Shown here in pieces: positions 35,234 through 42,934 of a DNA stretch of 64,000 nt (position 1 is its first letter; each line of letters begins with the position of its first letter). The translations under genes were made by a program, and so were the position numbers. This DNA comes from Deltaproteobacteria bacterium. GTDB taxonomy: Bacteria; JAGRBM01; JAHCIT01. Location: contig JAHCIT010000001.1 in assembly GCA_026129095.1 (NCBI GenBank), forward strand, positions 186,245-250,244. Direction: 5' to 3'. A model generated the notes under the pieces. It worked only from the letters and a program-made list of their open reading frames with translations. It was not told where the DNA came from and did no database searches.

Positions 35234-36253
35234 CTATGAAATCAAGGGTGCCGTGTCACCGGTTCTGGACTGTATCTCCGGCCAGCGGTCTTTCACCCCA
35301 AGCTCCATCAGCCACGTCTTGACCACCGAGAGGGCGTCATCCGGGCCGTCCACGTCAGCAGCGATCTGGTAGAACTCCCGCCACCAGAGGCCGCAATGCC
35401 GATAATGCGCCTGCACCACTCCGCACTTGTCCCGGAACCCGAACAGGCTGAACGAATCAAAAAGCCTGACGAGAGCGGCACGGCCCGCCCGTCTTCGTGC
35501 ATCTCCGGAAAGCGACACACCACCGGTCAGATCCGACTTGGCTGCTTCAATTATAGGCTTCAGCTTATCCGTCGGTTGATGCAACCGATCGCCTTCCATA
35601 TGGATCCGGCCGAGCCTGAGGCACAGATCGAGCAATGCCCGGGAATACGATTCCTGTATCAGGATGGAGGGCCACTGCATCGCTTCAAACATGCCCTGCG
35701 TCGGATCGGCGTATTTGAAGATCAACCAGTCCCGGTTTCCTTCAGCCGAATTCACCTGGTCGAGGAAGGCGTCTATGGGATCGCCTTCCAGAGGGCTGGC
35801 AATGTATGAATAGGTGTTGGGATCCCAACTGAATCGCACAACTGCCCCGTCAGCAGCGATATGCAGCGCGCCCGTCAAGGATTCAACCCGCCGCACATCG
35901 GCCCATATTTCTGGATACCACTTCTGCGACGCAAGGGTCCGGGCGAACGGTTCAGCCGCCTGCCGAACGAAAAGCACTACTGCCCTTGTACGCCCTCCTC
36001 GATTGCACGGCCATCCAGGACACTCCGAATAGGGCGGGATGCCGTTGCACCTGAAGTAACCCACCGGCGGAGTATTCTTGCGCATCCATAAATCGTCTGC
36101 GACCCAGCGTTCGAATGAATCACGATCTGCCGACACTTTGACATAGGGAACGACTATCCCGGTATCGATACCCTTGGCCTCATCCAAAAGTCTCTGGATG
36201 CTGGCTCGAAGAACGGTCTCTTTTGCCGCTTCGGGAACGTCGTCGAATATCAC
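35234..36253 (-). CDS. Hypothetical protein
   Basis: A 339-residue protein without a family I can name. It contains a cysteine-containing segment (YFRCNGIPPYSECPGWPCNRGGRTRAVVLFV, about residues 67-97), an aromatic FSWDPNTYSYIASPLEG region and a helical C-terminus. The clustered cysteines could bind metal. It heads a two-gene operon with the 148-residue protein. A perfect copy of the island palindrome lies about 108 nt upstream (36351-36371) with a CATAAT hexamer in -10 position. Confidence 0.65.
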   Translation of the reverse strand: MIFDDVPEAAKETVLRASIQRLLDEAKGIDTGIVVPYVKVSADRDSFERWVADDLWMRKNTPPVGYFRCNGIPPYSECPGWPCNRGGRTRAVVLFVRQAAEPFARTLASQKWYPEIWADVRRVESLTGALHIAADGAVVRFSWDPNTYSYIASPLEGDPIDAFLDQVNSAEGNRDWLIFKYADPTQGMFEAMQWPSILIQESYSRALLDLCLRLGRIHMEGDRLHQPTDKLKPIIEAAKSDLTGGVSLSGDARRRAGRAALVRLFDSFSLFGFRDKCGVVQAHYRHCGLWWREFYQIAADVDGPDDALSVVKTWLMELGVKDRWPEIQSRTGDTAPLIS

Positions 36254-36350
36254 GGTGCAACTCCTTTTAGCTCCTGGAATTTCTCTCGCGCCCCAGGTGC
36301 AATCCGGAAGAACAAATCCCCGGCGCGTATGTGATTATTATGGACTGCCA

Positions 36351-36371
36351 CGGTGACAGGACGTGTCACCG
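36351..36371. promoter_or_regulatory. Island palindrome, site 5
   Basis: Perfect arms CGGTGACA-GGACG-TGTCACCG. CATAAT on the minus strand at 36337-36342 is in -10 position, oriented toward the operon starting at 36253. Confidence 0.75.
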
Positions 36372-36379
36372 TATTGACC

Positions 36380-36658
36380 TTATCTGCCCTGTTCTTCCGC
36401 AAACCGTTCCAGATAACGGACCAGATCCTCGTCACGGATGTGAAAAGGATCCGTACCCGCCGGAATTGCAGCCGAAACAATCTGAAGCATCCGCCCCTCC
36501 GGCCATTTCTCGCGGATGTTGAGCAGCAGTTCGGCCACGCGGATCACCTGCTGGGGATCACGGGCCTGCTGCTTCCAGCCGCCGGAGGATTTCATCTGCT
36601 CCAAAACACGCCGTCCTGCTTCGATCTGCCGTCTGGTTTCTTCGCCAATAGTCATCAC
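36380..36658 (-). CDS. Small hypothetical protein
   Basis: A 92-residue, mostly helical protein (MMTIGEETRRQIEAGRRVLEQMK...). GAGGAGA 7 nt before the ATG is a good ribosome-binding site. Its 5' end overlaps the 3' end of the lipoprotein gene by 101 nt in another frame. Both genes look real, and the overlap would couple their translation. Function unknown. Confidence 0.55.
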   Translation of the reverse strand: MMTIGEETRRQIEAGRRVLEQMKSSGGWKQQARDPQQVIRVAELLLNIREKWPEGRMLQIVSAAIPAGTDPFHIRDEDLVRYLERFAEEQGR

Positions 36659-36875
36659 GAGTCTCCTCTATGCACTGCTCTGCTGCCTCCACTTCCACCG
36701 GTCCATAAATCCTACCGTCGTAGGTCTCGCAGAAGCAGACCCGGCTGTTTCCCTCGCCGCGCTCGAAGCCGTAGTCGTCTCCGCAAGCCCTGTCGCAGGG
36801 GCCTTCGTCGCCGCAGGATAGGCCTGTCACTGCCAAAACCACCGCGATACCCCTCCACAACTTTTCTGGAATCAT
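36558..36875 (-). CDS. Small predicted lipoprotein
   Basis: A 105-residue protein beginning MIPEKLWRGIAVVLAVTGLSCGDEG: a basic start, a hydrophobic core and a lipobox (GLSC) with the lipidation cysteine at about residue 21. The mature part is acidic and has six further cysteines (CDRAC, CFC, C, C), suggesting disulfides. It would be anchored in the envelope. It is divergent from the WYL regulator gene and shares its palindrome (36914-36932), with TATCGT at 36900-36905 near -10 position. An envelope protein is unusual among the nucleic-acid enzymes of this island. Confidence 0.55.
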   Translation of the reverse strand: MIPEKLWRGIAVVLAVTGLSCGDEGPCDRACGDDYGFERGEGNSRVCFCETYDGRIYGPVEVEAAEQCIEETRDDYWRRNQTADRSRTACFGADEILRRLEAAGP

Positions 36876-36913
36876 GCGGCCCCCCCCCTGCACCTGATAA
36901 CGATACCAATAAT

Positions 36914-36932
36914 GGTGACAGGATATGTCACC
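36914..36932. promoter_or_regulatory. Island palindrome, site 6 (WYL regulator promoter)
   Basis: GGTGACA-GGATA-TGTCACC with perfect arms, between the divergent lipoprotein and WYL-regulator genes. It is centred 53 nt upstream of the regulator start and 48 nt from the lipoprotein start. Its place in the regulator's own promoter suggests autoregulation. The regulator side has TTGCCC (36941) and TAGATT (36964), 17 bp apart, as a possible promoter. Confidence 0.75.
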
Positions 36933-36975
36933 GGTTTTCGTTGCCCGTTTTGGTGAAACCGCATAGATTTCTTCT

Positions 36976-37995
36976 ATGACAAGAAGGAAAGCAGTCCCCC
37001 GGAAGGCATCCCGCGAGGACTATTTCGAGCGGATCTGGAACCTGCTCCGGCAGATGGACGAGGCGGGACTGAACGGCGCAACCGTCGAGGACCTCGCCGG
37101 ACATATGGCGGCGGTCGATGAGCGGACTGTGCGCCGCTATGCCGAGGATTGCGTCAAGATCGGCATCGTCGAAATCGTCCCGCCAAAAGACAAGCGGGAG
37201 CGCCGCCGTTACCGGATCAATGACGATACCAAACGGATGTGGCGGCTCAAGTTCGATCCCGTGGAAGTCGGATCGATCATCCTGGGCGAAACGGTCCTGC
37301 GCCGGTCAGGGCACGACCTGTATGCAAACGCGCTGAAGCGAGTCCGAAGCCGCATCGAGGAAACGGCAGGCCCCCTGCTCAAGAAGCAGTTTGACGGGCT
37401 CGACCGCACACTGGTTCTCACCCAGCCGACGCGCCTCGAAAATCTTCTCGTGCTGGAAAACCTCCACCGGGCACTGGCCGAGAGCCGCATCGCAGTCATT
37501 CACTACGAGAAACCGGGGGCGAAAGTCCGCCCGCACGAAGTGAAGCCCGTGGCCCTCATCGCCGGGCCGAACATGGCGGGCGGGCGGCTCTACCTGCTCG
37601 CCGATCATGTCGCCAAGGGATACCGGCTGGAGTTCGCCCTGCCGCGTATCCGGGATGTTGTCGTAACCGGAACCGCCTTTACGCCGCCCGATCCGGCATC
37701 GCTGCAGAAGGAACTCAGCGCTTCGTTCGGCGTGTTTGTCGGCGGGAAGCCGGAGAAAGTCCGCATCCGGTTCACCGGCAGCGCCGCCGCCTACGCCCAG
37801 GAACACCAGTGGCACCCGTCGCAGAAATTCCGCAAGATCAATGATACCGAGGTGGAACTCGTCATGACCTGCACGGTCACCGATCAGCTTGTCGGCTGGG
37901 TGCTGTCGTTCGGTAGCTCGGCGAAGGTGGTGGGGCCGAGGCGGCTGGAAGTGATGGTGAGGAATGAGGCGGGGAAAGTCGTCTCTGGTTGGTAA
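36976..37995 (+). CDS. WYL-domain transcriptional regulator
   Basis: A 339-residue regulator. An N-terminal DeoR-like winged helix (about 15-80: ERIWNLLRQMDEAGLNGATVEDLAGHMAAVDERTVRRYAEDCVKIGIVE) is followed by a WYL sensor domain (about 165-230: IAVIHYEKPG...HEVKPVALIAG...RLYLLADH...FALPRI). A C-terminal extension of the WCX type (KVRIRFTGSAAAYAQEHQWHPSQKF) binds ligands or DNA ends in relatives. WYL proteins BrxR and CapW repress BREX and CBASS operons and are released by nucleic-acid signals. With a palindrome in its own promoter, it is the best candidate controller of the eleven island sites. Confidence 0.9.
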   Translation: MTRRKAVPRKASREDYFERIWNLLRQMDEAGLNGATVEDLAGHMAAVDERTVRRYAEDCVKIGIVEIVPPKDKRERRRYRINDDTKRMWRLKFDPVEVGSIILGETVLRRSGHDLYANALKRVRSRIEETAGPLLKKQFDGLDRTLVLTQPTRLENLLVLENLHRALAESRIAVIHYEKPGAKVRPHEVKPVALIAGPNMAGGRLYLLADHVAKGYRLEFALPRIRDVVVTGTAFTPPDPASLQKELSASFGVFVGGKPEKVRIRFTGSAAAYAQEHQWHPSQKFRKINDTEVELVMTCTVTDQLVGWVLSFGSSAKVVGPRRLEVMVRNEAGKVVSGW

Positions 37996-38032
37996 TGTAT
38001 GGCAATCACCCAAACACTCATGGATGAAAGCG

Positions 38033-38761
38033 TCACGAAACTCTATACGGTCCGATCGGCGGCCACACCAAGATTCCATTTAGCACTTCTTGTATTTTTT
38101 CTGGAAGGCTACCGAAGCCAAGGCCGGTATGTTTCAATGAAAGCGGTCCCGACGGATTTTGCGTAATGCCGCCAATGATCGAAGCATTTGATCTCGAATT
38201 TTTGAATTTCAGGTCATATTCCGTTGAGAGCTTTAGCTCTTGGGCATATGCACGCCGAACTCCGTGCATGAGAATCGATTCAACTTCTTTCCGCTTTTCT
38301 ATCCTATCTTCTTTCCCATCGGCTGATTTTAACAGACCAAAAGAAAATACGTGTGAATAAAGATAGTCCTCAAACATACGCCGACGGCGCTCATCAAAGA
38401 AACGATCTTTCAAACAACCTTGATAATCCTCAGGGGATCTAGGCTGATACAGAAACGTGGTATTACGATCGTACTCTTTGTTAATTATAAATTTTTCCCA
38501 AAAATATAGTGGGTCATCATGCAGACGTATATCGAAAGCATTGTATCCACCAGTCAACTGAGTGGCGATGTGATGAGTAAACCTCGGCAGGAACCTTTTC
38601 GCCTGTCCGATATAGGTTATTCGAGGGACGATTCCATTGAATATCCATAGATACACCCCGCCACTGTTTTTTAATTGCTTCGCACAATAATCCAAATCTT
38701 TAGGCTCATATCCCTTGGTCCACTCTATCGTTATAGTTTCAATATTCTGCTGATCGGTCAT
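38033..38761 (-). CDS. GIY-YIG nuclease-like protein
   Basis: A 242-residue protein with GVYLWIFNGIVPRITYIGQAKRFLPRFTHHI, the GIY-YIG strand pair and catalytic arginine region (about residues 34-64). The rest is family-specific (FFDERRRRMFEDYLYSHVFSFG). It is AT-rich compared with its neighbours. The start at 38761 has GGAGGAG upstream and overlaps the stop of a degenerate DUF2779 fragment. It lacks its own palindrome and seems to have been inserted at the 3' end of the DUF2779 operon. A nuclease role is inferred from the fold only. Confidence 0.75.
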   Translation of the reverse strand: MTDQQNIETITIEWTKGYEPKDLDYCAKQLKNSGGVYLWIFNGIVPRITYIGQAKRFLPRFTHHIATQLTGGYNAFDIRLHDDPLYFWEKFIINKEYDRNTTFLYQPRSPEDYQGCLKDRFFDERRRRMFEDYLYSHVFSFGLLKSADGKEDRIEKRKEVESILMHGVRRAYAQELKLSTEYDLKFKNSRSNASIIGGITQNPSGPLSLKHTGLGFGSLPEKIQEVLNGILVWPPIGPYRVS

Positions 38762-38830
38762 CACTCCTCCATCAATTTCTCGCGAAGCTTCACCATCGCC
38801 AGCGTGTCCTAGCCACAGCAATCGCGAAGA
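38761..38830 (-). pseudogene. Remnant of a duplicated DUF2779 gene 3' end
   Basis: Read on the minus strand this gives LRDCCG, a TAG stop, then DTLAMVKLREKLMEE and TGA. It mirrors the last residues of the intact DUF2779 gene 1 kb away (LRDYCGQ then DTLAMVKLREKLMEG), with the glutamine codon CAG mutated to TAG. Its terminal TGA overlaps the ATG of the GIY-YIG gene. This is a recombination scar, showing that the GIY-YIG gene arrived together with, or recombined into, the end of another DUF2779 copy. Confidence 0.8.
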
Positions 38831-38871
38831 GGACTCGGAAACCAGTCCCTATAATCGCAAACTCGGCGTCT

Positions 38872-39819
38872 TTAGCCATCCGACTCAATCCACTCCTCAA
38901 ATCTCCCCTTGCCGCCCTCAAACCGCATGACACATTCGCCAGCCGGACCGCTGACGTTCCTCAGGACGGAGATCTTCATCAGGTTGTTCAAATTCTTATT
39001 CTTGGCTTCTTCCACTGTAACAAACAGTTCCGGCCGGTGCAGAAGGATCACCTTGTCCGCCGCGTCGGCGATGACCGTCGGGTTCCAGAAGTTCCTGAAC
39101 GTCGGCGCTCCCATCAGATCTTCATTTTGCCGGTGCCTCAACCGGGTTCCGGCAATCACCGCCCATCCGCTGGCCTCCGCCAGCCCGCGCAGTTCGGCGA
39201 CTGCCTCCGCAATTCGCTCCTTCCGTTTCATCGTGGACGATTCATAGGCATTGAACGGGTAGTGGTCTTCGAGCCGGTCAACAAACAGGATTCCGGGCCG
39301 GGATCTACCCTCTGCATCGCTTTTCATCTGGTCCATCTGGCTTGCCAGACTCCATACATCCTGCGGCCTCCTGGGACTGAAAGCGATGGGATAACCGGAT
39401 ATCCGGCGGCGGGATTCATTCAGCGTCTCGGTATCCGCCCCGCGCAGTATCTGCATGGCTCCCAGTCCGCTGTCGATCGATAGCATCTGGAGCATCCACT
39501 TCTCCGGTATTTCGTCGGTGAGCGACACCAGCACCGGAGTAACCTCCGAGGGCGGGAGATTCCGGGCAATCAGGTTACGAATGATGCCGATCATGAAAGC
39601 GGTCGTGCCTGTTCCCGCAAATCCACCGACAACGGTCAACTCACCGGGGACGAGCCCCCCGATAATCCAGTCAAGCGAGTTAAAACCGGTCTGGATTTCC
39701 GCTGACCGGCCCTCGCACCTGTCCTGGATTCTGCCAAACAGACGTTCGAGCACGCCCGATGCGTCTGTCCGGCCTGTCAGGCGACTTGTTGCCGGTATTA
39801 CGGTTTCTGCCGCTTCCAT
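38872..39819 (-). CDS. DnaB/RecA-like ATPase with degenerate Walker A
   Basis: A 315-residue protein resembling the C-terminal ATPase of DnaB helicases. TGFNSLDWIIGGLVPGELTVVGG (44-66) is the typical lead-in to the P-loop, and LFVDRLED is in Walker B position. The P-loop itself reads GFAGTGTTAF (66-75), with threonine (T72) where the nucleotide-binding lysine should be. ATP hydrolysis is therefore doubtful; it may bind DNA or regulate a partner. The start lies 4 nt after the DUF2779 stop, so the two are cotranscribed. Confidence 0.75.
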   Translation of the reverse strand: MEAAETVIPATSRLTGRTDASGVLERLFGRIQDRCEGRSAEIQTGFNSLDWIIGGLVPGELTVVGGFAGTGTTAFMIGIIRNLIARNLPPSEVTPVLVSLTDEIPEKWMLQMLSIDSGLGAMQILRGADTETLNESRRRISGYPIAFSPRRPQDVWSLASQMDQMKSDAEGRSRPGILFVDRLEDHYPFNAYESSTMKRKERIAEAVAELRGLAEASGWAVIAGTRLRHRQNEDLMGAPTFRNFWNPTVIADAADKVILLHRPELFVTVEEAKNKNLNNLMKISVLRNVSGPAGECVMRFEGGKGRFEEWIESDG

Positions 39820-39823
39820 GCCG

Positions 39824-41308
39824 TCACCCCTCCATCAACTTTTCCCGCAGCTTCACCATCGCCAGGGTGTCCTGACCGCAGTAATCCCGCAACGCTTTCT
39901 CCAGCCGCTTCTTTTCCTTCGGATCGTCTACTGAGAGCATGGTCATGAAGGCGACGCCCGCCTCCATTCCGCCCGCTACATCCATCCCTTCGTAGGTCAT
40001 CTCGGGCACCAGCGCGGGCAGCACAGACTTGATCGAGAACGATCCGTGGAACTCGGGATGGTAGATATGCTCGCGCAGGACCGGGAGCATGTCCCACAGC
40101 CGGTCCACCAGTTTCAGCAGTGGTTTCTCCAGCTTCGGCAGGTCCTTGGCAAGCTGGTTGATGACCCGGGCTTCAAAAGCGGAATAGGTGCAGATGACGC
40201 CTGTCCTTTCGACCGATTCGATCAGCTGCACCGCCAGTTCTTCGCGCGGGTCGTCACCGGTCGTCGCCAGAAACATCCGGTGGTCGTGCCCTTTCCTTCC
40301 CTTCTCCACATGGAGCGACCACTGGAACGGCACCGAGTCATAGGGGCGCGTTCCGGCGTAGCGCGGGATTGCCGGCATGAAGGTCTCGAAGTCGAGGTAG
40401 TGGACCGGGCCCGGCAGGTCCTTAAGCACCTTGCCCAGCTTGCCGGATTTCCAGGTTTTCCCCGACCGGACCACCGAAACGGCCCGGCGCTGCAGGGGGC
40501 TCAGGGGAAAATCGTCCGGCACCTCATGAATCTCCGCAACGCCCATCGCCCGGAGCTGTTCCTTTTTCGCTGCGTGAAGCGACGGGATGTGTTCCACCGG
40601 ATGATCGGGATATATCATCCCCTTCGTGCAGTGGGCGTAGAAGGGGCACGGATAGGGAACCGTGCACTGATCACCCGGCCCGATCTTCGGAGGTTTCTTC
40701 TTCGCCAGCATCGCGTAAAGTCCGGCGACTTTGGCAGCGATCTCTTTCTGACGGCCTATGGCCAGACTAGTCCGGTCGTGCAGCGTGAAAAGGTTCTTGA
40801 GATCGAGCTTCCTGCCGTCGAATACGTAGTCGCGGCTCAGGAGCAGGACTCCGGCCGATTCGACCTTGAGGCCCGCGCCCTTCAGCACCCAGTACTGAAG
40901 CGCCACGTCTTCCTCGAACTGTTCTTTCACCTTCGTACTCGATTTCACCTCGATCAGGTTCCAGCGGTCCTTGCCAACGCGCTCGATGATGTCCGCCCGG
41001 ACCAGCACGTTCTCGTGCATGAAGGCCGCTTCGTAAATGACGCTAACCTTCGGATCTTTCAGTAGCTTCGCCGTCTGCTTGAGCGCCTCATCCGTCTGCG
41101 TGTGATCGGCCTCGACCAGCACTCCCCCCGGATACCTCTGCTGCGCCAGGACGCCCACCTCGTGGCCGGTATCGAACACCGCCTGCTGGACCTCGTCGGC
41201 CTCCTCCGCCAGGTCAGGCTCATAGACGTGGTACCAGAGCCGGAGCGGGCATTGGAGCCCGTACATGTACCGGGATTTGGAGAGGCGGGGGGCCTGGGCT
41301 TTACTCAT
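39824..41308 (-). CDS. DUF2779 nuclease with Cas4-like Fe-S domain
   Basis: A 494-residue protein. The N-terminal half is a PD-(D/E)xK nuclease of the Cas4/RecB type: D106, E120 and K122 (RADIIERVGKDRWNLIEVK). C20 together with C215, C221 and C227 is positioned to hold a 4Fe-4S cluster. The C-terminal half is the DUF2779 RNase H-like domain with HYLDFETF (D306, E308) and a final YCGQDTLAM. It probably degrades DNA or RNA ends. It heads an operon with the DnaB-like gene. A variant palindrome lies 33 nt upstream (41333-41349), and GAGGAA precedes the ATG. Confidence 0.85.
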   Translation of the reverse strand: MSKAQAPRLSKSRYMYGLQCPLRLWYHVYEPDLAEEADEVQQAVFDTGHEVGVLAQQRYPGGVLVEADHTQTDEALKQTAKLLKDPKVSVIYEAAFMHENVLVRADIIERVGKDRWNLIEVKSSTKVKEQFEEDVALQYWVLKGAGLKVESAGVLLLSRDYVFDGRKLDLKNLFTLHDRTSLAIGRQKEIAAKVAGLYAMLAKKKPPKIGPGDQCTVPYPCPFYAHCTKGMIYPDHPVEHIPSLHAAKKEQLRAMGVAEIHEVPDDFPLSPLQRRAVSVVRSGKTWKSGKLGKVLKDLPGPVHYLDFETFMPAIPRYAGTRPYDSVPFQWSLHVEKGRKGHDHRMFLATTGDDPREELAVQLIESVERTGVICTYSAFEARVINQLAKDLPKLEKPLLKLVDRLWDMLPVLREHIYHPEFHGSFSIKSVLPALVPEMTYEGMDVAGGMEAGVAFMTMLSVDDPKEKKRLEKALRDYCGQDTLAMVKLREKLMEG

Positions 41309-41332
41309 GGTTCCTCACCATACAATTTCGTT

Positions 41333-41349
41333 GTGTCAGGACATGACAC
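41333..41349. promoter_or_regulatory. Island palindrome, site 7 (variant)
   Basis: GTGTCA-GGACA-TGACAC: still a perfect palindrome with the same 5-nt spacer, but the inner A/T position is swapped in both arms. It is centred 33 nt upstream of the DUF2779 gene, with TATGGT on the minus strand at 41317-41322. Confidence 0.65.
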
Positions 41350-41356
41350 GATTCAT

Positions 41357-41728
41357 TCAATTGGCAACCAGTAGCTTACGGGACCGGTAATGCTCGTCAT
41401 ACAATATTTTGGTCCGCTTCACGGGAAGCGAGAAGTGCCGGATCACGCGATCACTGAACTTCTGGAGCTGTGGGTCCACGTATAGGAGATATATGCGGCT
41501 TTCCTCATCGTAAACGATCCGCCCGCGCGGCCAGTCGTCGTAATCCGTTTCGGCGAACAGCCCGCCCTTCTCCAGTGCCCAGTGTTCCCATTGTTCCAGG
41601 TGTCCCTCTGGATGATTCCTGAAACGGCCGTAACTTTCAGATTTCCCCAACGGCGTCTTGGCGGATACCAGCTTCACTCGTCCCTTTTCAATTCGGATGA
41701 ACCAAAAGATGCCGAGTGAGGGTGCCAT
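41357..41728 (-). CDS. Small hypothetical protein
   Basis: A 123-residue protein, MAPSLGIFWFIRIEKGRVKLVSAKTPLG. It has a conserved-looking GHLEQWEHWALEKGGLFAETDYDDWPRGRIVYDEES segment rich in tryptophan and acidic residues. Similar small proteins occur in many genomes without known function. It is the last gene of the AAA+ operon, 98 nt after the PD-(D/E)xK gene, and may have its own promoter in that AT-rich gap. Confidence 0.6.
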   Translation of the reverse strand: MAPSLGIFWFIRIEKGRVKLVSAKTPLGKSESYGRFRNHPEGHLEQWEHWALEKGGLFAETDYDDWPRGRIVYDEESRIYLLYVDPQLQKFSDRVIRHFSLPVKRTKILYDEHYRSRKLLVAN

Positions 41729-41826
41729 ATCTCAATCCCATTGTTCTCCCATTCAAAACAATGGAACAAACATCTTCTGCCAATATAAACTTGGTTGACA
41801 TATAGCACCTTGGATCAATCTGAGAA

Positions 41827-42501
41827 TCACTGCTCTCCGCTACCATCTGCTTCCGTGGCTTCAGAAAATGACACCGTAAGATCGTTGCTGTCTACAATAT
41901 TCCACATGCCATCTTTTTGTGTTTTTATCTTCCAGAAATTAGTTAGCTCAGTGCGAAGCTTTATCCAAAATGCTTCACCATCTTCTTTCCACATCCATTT
42001 AGCTCCATGAGTTTTATCTAATTTTTTAGTTGGTTTAGACGGCGATGTAAGAACGAGATGCGGAATTATTCGTAGGTTACTCACGTCCTTCTCACCCTCT
42101 GGGAAAAATAACGCTAATCGAGAAGTCTTAGAAGTAAATTGTTCATTACTCCATGACGTATCCGACTTTGCCTCCACAAATATTAGTCTTGTTACCAATT
42201 CTTTGTCTGTATTCCCTTCTTCATACGCAATAATCAAATCAATGTCTTCCTGGGTTCCCTTTATGGTCCCACGATTCTGTTCCTTCAATTTTGGATCAAG
42301 AACGGCCATCGCTCCCCAAATCCAATCTAAATGGTAGTCCATCGCGACAAAAGCTCTGTGTGGAATAGGAATATCTAGTTGACTCCTAAGCTGATAAATA
42401 AAGTCTGGGCATAAATTGAATGCATTCTGTGTGGAATGACATATCAAATGATACCTTTCTTTCCGGTTAAATTTCTTCAGATTCTCTATAAATTCATTCA
42501 T
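41827..42501 (-). CDS. PD-(D/E)xK-like nuclease, hypothetical
   Basis: A 224-residue protein. The likely active site is DIDLIIAYEEG...RLIFVEAKSDTSWSNEQ: an aspartate followed by E-x-K (VEAK, about residues 125-128), as in restriction-like nucleases. It is distinctly AT-rich while the genes before it are GC-rich, yet only 4 nt separate it from the upstream stop. It therefore appears inserted into the operon and uses its transcription. Function beyond the nuclease-like motif is unknown. Confidence 0.6.
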   Translation of the reverse strand: MNEFIENLKKFNRKERYHLICHSTQNAFNLCPDFIYQLRSQLDIPIPHRAFVAMDYHLDWIWGAMAVLDPKLKEQNRGTIKGTQEDIDLIIAYEEGNTDKELVTRLIFVEAKSDTSWSNEQFTSKTSRLALFFPEGEKDVSNLRIIPHLVLTSPSKPTKKLDKTHGAKWMWKEDGEAFWIKLRTELTNFWKIKTQKDGMWNIVDSNDLTVSFSEATEADGSGEQ

Positions 42502-42505
42502 TGCT

Positions 42506-42934
42506 TCACTCTCCCGTCAGATCCTCAAATACCTTATGTTCAATCGGCTGATCAAGTTCGTATTCGTCAGCCTGATAATTCGCATCGAAAACCTCATTCA
42601 CCCGCTTTCCAACGTCGATCCGTCCCTCGATCTCCTGCCTGACCGATTTCCCGTTCCCCTCCGGGTCGCCATCAGATGCAACACACCAGCACCTGATCTG
42701 CTCCACCCAGAACGGATTCCACTCGGCGCTCATCGTCAGGATGTGCTCAGGCCCCCTCCGAAAATCGTGGGTAACGGCCATGGCCGTCACCTTTCGCTTG
42801 CGGAACCGGTTCGGGAACATCCGGAGCGGCTTCTCGCCCGGAACCGCATCCTGAACCCGGACTATTACCGGCCGTTCGAGCATCTCTTCCGTGACTTCTT
42901 CTGTGCGTTTCAAGTCTGGCATGGCGATCCTCAT
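42506..42934 (-). CDS. Hypothetical protein in the AAA+ operon
   Basis: A 142-residue protein started at the ATG at 42934, which overlaps the previous stop as ATGA; the frame is open further upstream but would bury the overlap. The sequence is charged, with RPVIVRVQDAVPGEKPLRMFPNRFRKRKVTAMAV, a WNPFWVEQIRCWCV segment and an acidic tail. I recognise no domain. Tight coupling to the nucleotidyltransferase-like gene suggests a partner role. Confidence 0.6.
   Translation of the reverse strand: MRIAMPDLKRTEEVTEEMLERPVIVRVQDAVPGEKPLRMFPNRFRKRKVTAMAVTHDFRRGPEHILTMSAEWNPFWVEQIRCWCVASDGDPEGNGKSVRQEIEGRIDVGKRVNEVFDANYQADEYELDQPIEHKVFEDLTGE

Noticed and set aside
35250-35262. GTGTCACC half-site resembling the island palindrome
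   Set aside because: Only one half is present and it lies inside the 3' end of a coding sequence.
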